This document shows positions 1-6,618 of a stretch of 13,424 bases of DNA, one piece after another. Both the position numbers and the translations under genes were made by a program. Origin of the DNA: Dehalococcoidales bacterium (GTDB taxonomy: Bacteria; Chloroflexota; Dehalococcoidia; Dehalococcoidales; RBG-16-60-22); the NCBI GenBank assembly GCA_030606585.1, contig JAUWGD010000037.1, positions 1 to 13,424 of the forward strand, in the 5' to 3' direction. Numbering within the stretch: the first letter of the stretch is position 1; the number at the start of each line of letters is the position of its first letter. The notes under the pieces are model-generated. The model worked only from the letters and a program-made list of their open reading frames with translations. It searched no databases and had not been told where the DNA came from.

Positions 1-15
1 CTACCCCATTTTTGT

Positions 16-44
16 TTTACTCCGTAGCTAAATTGTGCTATAAT
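16..44 (+). promoter_or_regulatory. Sigma-70-type promoter of gyrB
   Basis: A perfect TATAAT lies at 39-44. A TTTACT hexamer (4 of 6 matches to TTGACA) lies 17 bases upstream at 16-21. Transcription would start near 51 and leave a leader of about 134 bases before the gyrB ATG. No other gene is visible upstream, so this is the best candidate for the gyrB promoter. It is a motif match only. Confidence 0.6.
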
Positions 45-95
45 CAAACAGGCTAAATGAGCGTGTTTTCTATTAACCGACCGGTCCGTCTTACT

Positions 96-119
96 GTAGC
101 CGCAGGCTACGCAGGTTAC
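96..119 (+). other. Hairpin plus tandem 9-mer in the gyrB leader
   Basis: GTAGCC-GCA-GGCTAC (96-110) forms a perfect 6-bp stem with a 3-base loop. It runs into an imperfect tandem repeat, GCAGGCTAC then GCAGGTTAC (102-119). It lies between the predicted transcription start and the ribosome binding site, so it would be part of the gyrB mRNA leader. No U-run follows, so it does not look like an intrinsic terminator. Its role is unknown. Confidence 0.5.
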
Positions 120-184
120 GCTGTTCCCTTATGTAATTCCCGCTTGATTTCCCGCCATTCTTTACAGATAAGGGGGGACTTATA

Positions 185-2116
185 ATGCCGGATACCCCCG
201 CACCCAAGAAGACCAGAAAACGCAATGCCGGCGAATATACTGCCGAGGATATACAGGTACTCGGCGGGCGGGAGGCGGTACGGCGGCGTCCGGGCATGTA
301 CATCGGCAGCACGGACCAGCGCGGACTGCACCACCTGATTTACGAGATAGTTTATAACAGCATCGACGAGGCCATGGCGGGTTGCTGCGACCGGATTGTC
401 GTCACCATTAAGGCGGACAAATCCGTAAGAGTCACCGATAACGGACGCGGTATTCCGGTGGATATTCACCCGACTACCAAGGTCTCCGCCCTGGAAACGG
501 TCATGACCGTGCTCCACGCCGGGGCCAAGTTCGGCGGCAAGACATATACCGTATCCGGCGGCTTGCACGGAGTCGGCGCCTCAGTTGTCAACGCCCTGTC
601 CGAGTGGTGCGCCGTCGATATCAAACGCGACGGCAAGATTCACCACCAGGAATACAAACGCGGCGTGCCGCAGGGGCCGTTGCAGATAATCGGTAAGGCT
701 AACGAAACCGGCAGTATTACCACCTTCCTTCCCGATACGGAGATATTCAGCGAAATAAGCTATGATTTCGACACTGTCAGCGAACGCCTGCGGGAAATGG
801 CCTATCTCAATAAAGGCGTGGAAATTACCATCATAGATGAAGAAAACGACCAGGAGCGTACCTTCTACTTCGAAGGCGGGATTACCGGCTTCGTTCGCCA
901 CCTTCATCGAAACCGGTTAGTGCGCCACCCGTCACCCGTTTACATTTCCAAGTCCGTCAACAGCACCCAGGTTGAGGTAGCCCTCCAGTATAATGATGGC
1001 TTCAGCGAGTCCGCTTTCAGCTTCGCCAACTGCGTCAACACCGTGGACGGCGGCACCCATCTTACCGGATTTCGTTCGGCATTAACGCGCGTGCTCAACG
1101 ACTACGCCAAGAAGAATAAATTACTCAAAGATGACGAACCCAACCTGACCGGCGAGGACGTCCGCGAAGGTCTGACCGCAATCATCAGCGTCAAGCTCTC
1201 GGAGCCACAGTTCGAAGGGCAGACCAAGGGCAAGCTGGGTAATATCGAAGTCAAGAGCCAGGTGGAGAGCGCCGTCAACGAAGGACTGGCCCTCTACCTT
1301 GAAGAGCACCCCGATGACGCCAAGAAAATAATCGAAAAATGCACTACCGCCGCCAAGGCCAGGGAAGCCGCCCGCAAGGCACGCGATTTAATCATCAGGA
1401 AGAGCGGGCTGGAAACCGGCACCCTGCCCGGAAAGCTGGCCGACTGCTCCGAGAGAGACCCGGCGCAGTGCGAGCTGTACCTGGTGGAGGGTGATTCCGC
1501 CGGCGGGTCGGCCAAGCAGGGTCGCAACCGCCGTTTCCAGGCGATACTGCCCCTCAGAGGTAAAATCCTTAATGTTGAGAAGGCCCCGCCGGACAAGATG
1601 CTGGCCAACAACGAAATCCGCACCATTATTACCGCGCTCGGCACCAGTATTGATGAGGAATTTGATGTCAGCAGACTACGCTACGGTAAAGTAATCCTCA
1701 TGACGGACGCCGATGTCGACGGCTCTCACATCCGCACCCTTTTGCTGACCTTCTTCTTCCGCCACATGATGGAGCTTATCAGCGCCGGTCATTTGTTCAT
1801 CGCCCAGCCGCCGCTCTACCGTATCAAGAGCAGCGAAGGATTAAAGTGGGTCTATTCCGACCAGGAAAAAGACGAGGTGCTTAAAAACAGCACCGCCAGA
1901 AAGACGGAAATCCAGCGCTACAAGGGCCTGGGAGAAATGACGGCGGAGCAGCTCTGGGAGACCACCATGAACCCCGCCACGCGCACCATTCTGGAAGTGA
2001 ACATAGAGGATGCCACCAAGACCGACGAGATATTCCATATACTGATGGGCGACGAGGTCCCACCGCGTAAAGCCTTTATCCAGGCGCATGCCAAGAGCGC
2101 CACCCTGGATATATAA
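185..2116 (+). CDS. gyrB: DNA gyrase subunit B
   Basis: This is the ATPase subunit of type II topoisomerase; with GyrA (not in the window) it introduces negative supercoils. The protein has 643 residues, the usual length for a GyrB without the large proteobacterial insert. Domains in order: GHKL ATPase with DNGRG (85-89) and GGLHGVG (125-131); transducer with the QTKGKLG ATP-contact loop (346-352); Toprim with EGDSAGG (435-441) and the metal-binding DADVDGSH (508-515); C-terminal QRYKGLGEM (577-585). QRYKGLGEM and the ending that runs to a terminal LDI fit GyrB better than ParE. The ATG at 185 follows AGGGGGG at 171-177 with a 7-base spacing. One oddity is the motif usually written DNSIDEA, which reads YNSIDEA here (Tyr57). 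The Asn and Glu that bind Mg-ATP (Asn58, Glu54) are kept. Its stop codon is one base from the convergent folE stop. Confidence 0.96.
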   Translation: MPDTPAPKKTRKRNAGEYTAEDIQVLGGREAVRRRPGMYIGSTDQRGLHHLIYEIVYNSIDEAMAGCCDRIVVTIKADKSVRVTDNGRGIPVDIHPTTKVSALETVMTVLHAGAKFGGKTYTVSGGLHGVGASVVNALSEWCAVDIKRDGKIHHQEYKRGVPQGPLQIIGKANETGSITTFLPDTEIFSEISYDFDTVSERLREMAYLNKGVEITIIDEENDQERTFYFEGGITGFVRHLHRNRLVRHPSPVYISKSVNSTQVEVALQYNDGFSESAFSFANCVNTVDGGTHLTGFRSALTRVLNDYAKKNKLLKDDEPNLTGEDVREGLTAIISVKLSEPQFEGQTKGKLGNIEVKSQVESAVNEGLALYLEEHPDDAKKIIEKCTTAAKAREAARKARDLIIRKSGLETGTLPGKLADCSERDPAQCELYLVEGDSAGGSAKQGRNRRFQAILPLRGKILNVEKAPPDKMLANNEIRTIITALGTSIDEEFDVSRLRYGKVILMTDADVDGSHIRTLLLTFFFRHMMELISAGHLFIAQPPLYRIKSSEGLKWVYSDQEKDEVLKNSTARKTEIQRYKGLGEMTAEQLWETTMNPATRTILEVNIEDATKTDEIFHILMGDEVPPRKAFIQAHAKSATLDI

Positions 2117-2117
2117 A

Positions 2118-2684
2118 TTACTTCCCCTGAATCAGCGAGAAGAACTCGGCGCGGCTGGCCGGGTTGCTGTGGAAAGAGCCTCGGATGGCCGAGGTAATAA
2201 CGTTGCTCCCCGGTTTTTTAATGCCCCGCATGACCATACAGAGGTGTTCTGCCTGGACAACCACCACTACCCCTACCGCTTTAATACCCTCCGTAATGGC
2301 ATCTGCAATCTCGGTGGTCATCCGCTCCTGTATCTGCGGGCGGCGGGCTATCGTCTCCACCACCCTCGCCAGCTTGCTGATACCCACGATACGCCCCTCA
2401 TCGTTGGGGATATACCCCACGTGGGCGACTCCGTAGAACGGCAGGAGATGGTGCTCGCACATTGAATAAAAGGGGACATCCTTTAAAACCACCATCTCCC
2501 GGTGCCCCAGCTCAAAGCCCACCTCCAGGTCATCCTTGGGGTCTTTTTTTAAGCCCGCAAAAAGCTCGGCGTACATCTCGGCGACACGCTGAGGAGTAGC
2601 TCTAAGCCCCTCGCGGTCGGGGTCTTCGCCGATAGCTACAATAATATCCTGTACCGCTTTTTTAATTTTAGCCTCGTCAAACAT
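2118..2684 (-). CDS. folE: GTP cyclohydrolase I
   Basis: This enzyme converts GTP to 7,8-dihydroneopterin triphosphate, the first step of tetrahydrofolate (and other pterin) synthesis, in the cytosol. The 188-residue length matches the bacterial homodecameric enzyme. Visible motifs are the substrate/zinc stretch SMCEHHLLPF, which carries a zinc-ligand Cys and the catalytic His pair, and QAEHLCMVMRG, which carries the second zinc-ligand Cys. The early motif EGLRATPQRVAEMY is also typical. The ATG at 2682-2684 is preceded by AGGAGG (2691-2696 on the complementary strand) with a 7-base spacing, so the start is well supported. It lies 147 bases downstream of thrC on the same strand, separated by a palindromic element. 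No clear promoter of its own was seen, so it may be read through from the thrC operon. Confidence 0.97.
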   Translation of the reverse strand: MFDEAKIKKAVQDIIVAIGEDPDREGLRATPQRVAEMYAELFAGLKKDPKDDLEVGFELGHREMVVLKDVPFYSMCEHHLLPFYGVAHVGYIPNDEGRIVGISKLARVVETIARRPQIQERMTTEIADAITEGIKAVGVVVVVQAEHLCMVMRGIKKPGSNVITSAIRGSFHSNPASRAEFFSLIQGK

Positions 2685-2723
2685 GTTCCGCCTCCTTTTT
2701 TCCTGCGGATGAAATAACCACTG

Positions 2724-2813
2724 TTGTCATTGCGAGGAACGAAGTGACGAAGCAATCCGTAACTTTACTTCAGGCGTTACTGACGGATTGTTTCGCTTCG
2801 CTCGCAATGACAA
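2724..2813. repeat. REP-like imperfect palindromic element
   Basis: The left arm (2724-2760) and right arm (2783-2813) are inverted copies. TTGTCATTGCGAG at one end pairs with CTCGCAATGACAA at the other, and CAATCCGT pairs with ACGGATTG further in. The middle of the left arm is about 6 bases longer than that of the right arm. A GTAAC/GTTAC pair lies inside the loop. The outer sequence (GTCATTGCGAGG...GACGAAGCAATC) is a type I recognise as recurring between genes in many bacterial genomes. No coding capacity is credible. It occupies most of the 147-base gap between thrC and folE and would fold into a long hairpin in either transcript. Confidence 0.8.
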
Positions 2814-2831
2814 GCTGGAATCACCTTTCAG

Positions 2832-3884
2832 TTATCCCCACCCCAGCGCTTTCTCCACCGCCGCCAGGTCCGCCGGAAGCTCCAGGAACGACGGCGCTTT
2901 CTTCAAGGCGGCCTCCGTGTCCTTGAGTCCGCTGCCGGTAACCACGCAGACGATGGTTTTCCCGGAGAAGTCCTCGCCGCGACCCGTCAACTTGATAAGA
3001 CCCGCCAGCGGCGCCGCCGAAGCCGGCTCGCCGAAAATCCCGGCCTCCGATGCCATGATTCTCTGGGCGGCGAGTATTTCCTCGTCGTTTACCATGTCGA
3101 TAATGCCGCCGGACTCGTCGCGGGCGGCTTCAGCTTTCTTCCAGCTGGCCGGATTGCCGATGCGTATGGCCGTAGCCACCGTCTCCGGCTTCTCGATGGG
3201 ATAACCGCGGACAATCGGCGCCGCTCCCTCCGCCTGGAAACCGTACATCTTCGGCTTTTGGGTCGCTTTACCCGCCCCGTAATACTCCACGAATCCCTTC
3301 CAGTAGGCGGTAATATTGCCGGCATTCCCCACCGGCAGAAAGAGATAGTCCGGGGCGTCGCCGAGAACGTCGATAATCTCGAAGGCGGCCGTCTTCTGCC
3401 CCTCGATGCGATTAGGATTCAGAGAATTCACCAGCGTTACCGGGTGTTTTTCGGTCAGGCTCAGCACGATGTTAAGCGCGCGGTCGAAGTTACCGTCGAT
3501 AGCGACTATCCTGGCGCCGTGAACGACAGCCTGCGCCAGCTTACCCATGGCGATATTACCCCGGGGTATGACGATGATGCATTCGAGTCCGCAGTAAGCC
3601 GCGAAAGCCGCCGCGGAGGCGCTGGTATTACCGGTAGAAGCACAAATGATAGCTTTACTGCCGTCTTCCACCGCTTTGGCGACCGCCATCACCATGCCCC
3701 GGTCCTTGAAGGAGCCGGTGGGGTGGCACCCTTCCAGCTTGAAATGCAGCTCCTTGCAGCCGTATTTATCCGCCAGACGGTCACACCTGACCAGCGGTGT
3801 ATCCCCCTCCCCGATGGTAAACAACGGGGTTTTAGAGGTAACGGGTAGATATTTCTTATATTGTTGCAAGACTCCCTTTTTCAT
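2832..3884 (-). CDS. thrC: Threonine synthase
   Basis: This PLP enzyme converts O-phospho-homoserine to L-threonine plus phosphate, the last step of threonine synthesis. The protein has 350 residues, matching the short (about 350-residue) class of bacterial and archaeal threonine synthases rather than the long class. The PLP lysine is in GSFKDRG (Lys60). CASTGNTSASAA (81-92) is the substrate/PLP loop, and PVGNAGN (183-189) is the glycine-rich phosphate-binding loop. The ATG starts 2 bases after the hom stop codon, and the ribosome binding site (GAGGGCGG) lies inside the last hom codons. The two are therefore almost certainly co-transcribed and perhaps translationally coupled. Homoserine kinase (thrB) and aspartate kinase are not in the window. 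Confidence 0.95.
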   Translation of the reverse strand: MKKGVLQQYKKYLPVTSKTPLFTIGEGDTPLVRCDRLADKYGCKELHFKLEGCHPTGSFKDRGMVMAVAKAVEDGSKAIICASTGNTSASAAAFAAYCGLECIIVIPRGNIAMGKLAQAVVHGARIVAIDGNFDRALNIVLSLTEKHPVTLVNSLNPNRIEGQKTAAFEIIDVLGDAPDYLFLPVGNAGNITAYWKGFVEYYGAGKATQKPKMYGFQAEGAAPIVRGYPIEKPETVATAIRIGNPASWKKAEAARDESGGIIDMVNDEEILAAQRIMASEAGIFGEPASAAPLAGLIKLTGRGEDFSGKTIVCVVTGSGLKDTEAALKKAPSFLELPADLAAVEKALGWG

Positions 3885-3886
3885 GG

Positions 3887-5200
3887 CTAACCGCCCTCTA
3901 TCTCTTCGACCCTGATGAAATTGCTGATTTCGTTGACCACCTCGAGCTTTTCCAGTTCGCCGAGGGCTTTCTGCATGGCCTTCTCCCGGGCGGGGTGGGT
4001 CATGATGACGATTTCCGCCGTCTGTGTTTTACTATCCGACTCCGGCTGTATCGCCGACGAAATGCTTATGTTATTCTTGCCGAAGACGGTGGCAATTTGC
4101 GCCAGAACGCCGGTCTGGTCCGCAGCGTTCAACCTGACGTAATACTGCGTTTCGATTTCATCCATAGGCTTGATGCTCTTGCCCGCTACCGCTTTCCAGG
4201 TAGAGATGCTGCCAATACCCAGGGCAATTTTCCGCGCCGATGAAACAATATCGGCAACGACAGCGCTGCTCGTGGCGCTGGCGCCGGCGCCCTCACCCAT
4301 AAAGAGCACCTTGCCTACCAGGTCGCCTTCTACCTGAACACAGTTATAGACACCATCGACCTTGGCCAGAAAAGAGTCGGCGGGAATGAATACCGGGTGT
4401 ACCCTGGCTTCGATGGAATCGTCACTCTGCTTGGCTATGGCCAGCAGCTTGATGGCAAAACCCAGCTCGCGGGCATAGCGGAAGTCGTGGCTGGTGAGTC
4501 GCGATATACCTTCACGGTAAATATCCTGAGGGTGTACCTGAGTCTGAAAGGCCAGCGAAGCCAGGATAGCCAGCTTATAGTTGGCGTCTATCCCTTCGAC
4601 GTCGTTTTCCGGGTTGGCCTCGGCGTAGCCCAGTTCCTGCGCCTGCTTGAGGGCCGAGGCAAAGTCCATGCCCTCCCTGGCCATCATGGTGAGGATATAA
4701 TTGGTGGTACCGTTGATGATGGCGAAGATGCCGCTGATATTATTAGCCACCAGGTCATGCTTGAAAGGGGCAATTAAAGGGATGCCCCCGCCGACACTGG
4801 CTTCAAATTGCAGTCCCACGCCGTGCTGCCGGGCCAGAGCCAGCAGCTCCGTGCCATGCTTGGCAATAAGCTCTTTATTAGAAGTGACCACGTGTTTACC
4901 ACTTTCGATAGCTCTTTTATGGTAGTCCAGTGCCGGGCTGACACCGCCGATGGCCTCGACGACGATATCTATACCGGGCTCACGGAAGAACTCCTCATCA
5001 TCGGTTGTGAATAGCGTGGTGGGCATTTGCCTTGCCTGCGGGCGTGACAAATCCTGCGGTAAGACCTTAATCTTACGCAGTACCAGCGGGCAACCGACCT
5101 TTTCCGCCAGTTCGTCCGCCTTGTCCGTCAGTACCGCAGCCACCTGTCCGGCAACCACTCCCAGACCTATCAGCCCGACTCCGATATTTTTTTTATCCAT
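3887..5200 (-). CDS. hom: Homoserine dehydrogenase with C-terminal ACT domain
   Basis: This enzyme reduces aspartate-4-semialdehyde to homoserine with NAD(P)H, the branch step toward threonine and methionine. The protein has 437 residues from the start chosen here. The Rossmann motif is near residues 9-18 (GLIGLGVVAG). Next come the TSNKE motif with Lys109, EASVGGGIP (134-141), NGTTNY (163-168) and the catalytic DVEGIDANYKL stretch with Asp205 and Lys209. An ACT regulatory domain spans about 353-432, suggesting feedback control by threonine. A longer in-frame start 54 bases upstream (to 5254) would overlap the preceding foldase gene and has an unconserved N-terminus. The ATG at 5198-5200 has a GGGGGGG ribosome binding site (5209-5215) and sits 5 bases after the foldase stop, so it is preferred. 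An oddity is that the third glycine of the nucleotide motif is Ala17 (GxGxxA). Confidence 0.94.
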   Translation of the reverse strand: MDKKNIGVGLIGLGVVAGQVAAVLTDKADELAEKVGCPLVLRKIKVLPQDLSRPQARQMPTTLFTTDDEEFFREPGIDIVVEAIGGVSPALDYHKRAIESGKHVVTSNKELIAKHGTELLALARQHGVGLQFEASVGGGIPLIAPFKHDLVANNISGIFAIINGTTNYILTMMAREGMDFASALKQAQELGYAEANPENDVEGIDANYKLAILASLAFQTQVHPQDIYREGISRLTSHDFRYARELGFAIKLLAIAKQSDDSIEARVHPVFIPADSFLAKVDGVYNCVQVEGDLVGKVLFMGEGAGASATSSAVVADIVSSARKIALGIGSISTWKAVAGKSIKPMDEIETQYYVRLNAADQTGVLAQIATVFGKNNISISSAIQPESDSKTQTAEIVIMTHPAREKAMQKALGELEKLEVVNEISNFIRVEEIEGG

Positions 5201-5205
5201 CTCTA

Positions 5206-6495
5206 TTACCCCCCCGCTTCTTGGATATCCTTCGACACCCGGTCTATCACCCATTGATTCAACTCTTCGGTCAGGAAGCTGCTATCAACGACAAGGAAAG
5301 GGTCAGCCAACAGGCCGGAGGTCCATCCATTAAAGAGCTCTTCTACGAGATAATTCCGGTCTTCATCGCTGATTTTCCTATCATCCTCCCTGCCAACCAC
5401 TTCTACCAGCCAGTATCCGCCTGTACTCCAGTAATTCTCGTCCCGGAGAGGCTCGCTCCATTTCCCCAACTCCACCCCCGGCTTGAAAACATATGCATCA
5501 AAGATATCACCTGTTTGGCCCGGTATCACGTAACCCATCTCCCCGTGCTTATCCCGGGAAAGACTGTAATCGGAATATTCATCGGCGATGGGCCCAAGGG
5601 CCTCCCCGGCTTCCAGTCTCTCTTTAATTTCCTTTGCTTCATCTTCGCTGCTTAAGAAGACGGCCGATACGTTTGCCGAACCCTCTTCCGGTATATCGTT
5701 AACCCTGATCAGCCAGTAGCCCAACTGCTTGGACTTCTCTTCATCGTAAAGGGGCTCGCTTAATACCCCCGGTTCCGCACTGAAGGCATATTCTATAGCT
5801 ACAGGAGAACCGAGCTGAACATCATATATACTCTCCGGGTGCCAGCCGTAGTCACCCTGATTGATATTTTTAGCGTAGTAATCCAGCGCAAACTCCTCGG
5901 CCAGAGCCGTAAAGTTATCACCACTGAGTAACCTTTCTTTTATCTCAAGCGCCTGGCTCTCACCCTCGAGAAGCATCGCCAGGGCATGCACCTGCTCAGC
6001 TGACTCCGGTACCTGAAGCCCCAAGTAGTCTATTTTAACCCGGGATTGAACTAATTGCCCCCCGAGAGTAGATATATATCCATCTGTTACCGGAAGGCCC
6101 AACTCTTCCAGCGTCTCTATTATTTCTTCCTCGCTTATGGTTATACCAAGTTTCCCGGCCGCCTGCTTCATTACCTCCTGCTGCTGCATCTGTTGTAGCG
6201 TCATCTGGGACAACATTTGAATATCCCTATCCGGCTGTCCTTCCTTGGCCATTTTCAGCAGTTCAATATATAAGCCGGTTTTAAATTCGGTATCGTTTAC
6301 CTTGAGAACCGTCTTGTGCAGCGGGATATACTCCCCCATCACCCACCCTATCACGACAATTAAAACAACTGCGGCGATGACCGCTATCCCTCCGAAAAAT
6401 ACGATGCGTTGTCGCCGTCTTTGTTTCTGTAAAGTTGATATCTGGCGCCGGGTAAATTCACGCTTGGGTTTCTCTACTTTCTTTTTCTTAACCAA
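5206..6495 (-). CDS. Membrane-anchored SurA/parvulin-type foldase with a TTG start
   Basis: This is probably an extracytoplasmic peptidyl-prolyl isomerase-like chaperone. The protein has 429 residues: a very basic cytosolic N-terminus (about 1-30), one membrane segment (about 31-52) and a large outside portion. A SurA_N-like helical region spans about 65-165, rich in Gln around 95-110. Two parvulin-like repeats follow at about 168-267 and 275-368. Each repeat has the pattern of EIKERL, then a GDYGW or GEMGYV turn, then a GYWLxxV strand. The first repeat keeps a His near the expected active-site strand (VHALAM); the second has none (VSAVFL). One or both may therefore be non-catalytic. The start is TTG at 6493-6495, preceded by AAGGGA with a 6-base spacing; the next in-frame Met falls after the membrane segment. 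It heads an operon with hom and thrC, a context with no obvious functional link. No lipobox is seen. Confidence 0.83.
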   Translation of the reverse strand: MVKKKKVEKPKREFTRRQISTLQKQRRRQRIVFFGGIAVIAAVVLIVVIGWVMGEYIPLHKTVLKVNDTEFKTGLYIELLKMAKEGQPDRDIQMLSQMTLQQMQQQEVMKQAAGKLGITISEEEIIETLEELGLPVTDGYISTLGGQLVQSRVKIDYLGLQVPESAEQVHALAMLLEGESQALEIKERLLSGDNFTALAEEFALDYYAKNINQGDYGWHPESIYDVQLGSPVAIEYAFSAEPGVLSEPLYDEEKSKQLGYWLIRVNDIPEEGSANVSAVFLSSEDEAKEIKERLEAGEALGPIADEYSDYSLSRDKHGEMGYVIPGQTGDIFDAYVFKPGVELGKWSEPLRDENYWSTGGYWLVEVVGREDDRKISDEDRNYLVEELFNGWTSGLLADPFLVVDSSFLTEELNQWVIDRVSKDIQEAGG

Positions 6496-6501
6496 GTCTC
6501 T

Positions 6502-6507
6502 TCCCTT
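6502..6507 (-). promoter_or_regulatory. Ribosome binding site for the TTG-started foldase gene
   Basis: On the minus strand AAGGGA, within GAAGGGAAG, lies 6 bases upstream of a TTG codon at 6493-6495. No ATG or GTG in this frame precedes the membrane segment, so this site decides the start. Confidence 0.6.
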
Positions 6508-6538
6508 CTATTTATAAATTTAACGTACTGCTATTATA

Positions 6539-6568
6539 TTTATAATGCAAAAGCCGATTCTTTTTCAA
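6539..6568 (-). promoter_or_regulatory. Promoter of the foldase-hom-thrC operon
   Basis: Read on the minus strand, TTGAAA (6563-6568, 5 of 6 matches) is separated by 18 bases from TATAAA (6539-6544, 5 of 6). A second -10-like TATAAT overlaps just downstream at 6533-6538. Transcription would start about 35-45 bases upstream of the TTG start. No later promoter is obvious before thrC, which fits one transcript for the three genes. Confidence 0.6.
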
Positions 6569-6578
6569 ATGACAGCTT

Positions 6579-6612
6579 CCGGCAGACACAGGATGAGGCA
6601 ATCATCCGCCGG
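6579..6612 (-). terminator. Stem-loop after nadB, possible terminator
   Basis: GGATGA (6591-6596) and TCATCC (6602-6607) form a perfect 6-bp stem with a 5-base loop. It is extended by CCGGC (6579-6583) and GCCGG (6608-6612) across an asymmetric bulge. It begins 6 bases past the nadB stop and sits upstream of the next promoter, as expected for a terminator. No T-run follows on the minus strand, so intrinsic termination is doubtful. Confidence 0.35.
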
Positions 6613-6618
6613 GAATTT

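Noticed and set aside
185..2116. ParE (topoisomerase IV) instead of GyrB
   Set aside because: QRYKGLGEM and the C-terminal ending fit GyrB better; no parC follows, though gyrA is also absent from the window.
2724..2813. CRISPR repeat or Rho-independent terminator
   Set aside because: There are only two arms in inverted, not direct, orientation, with no spacers and no T-run after either arm.
3258..3848. Long plus-strand open frame antisense to thrC
   Set aside because: It lies wholly inside a strongly supported gene, has no family motifs, and reflects the GC-rich codon pattern of thrC.
3887..5254. Longer homoserine dehydrogenase starting at 5254
   Set aside because: The extra 18 residues overlap the foldase gene and are unlike the family; the ATG at 5200 has a good ribosome binding site and starts right before the Rossmann strand.
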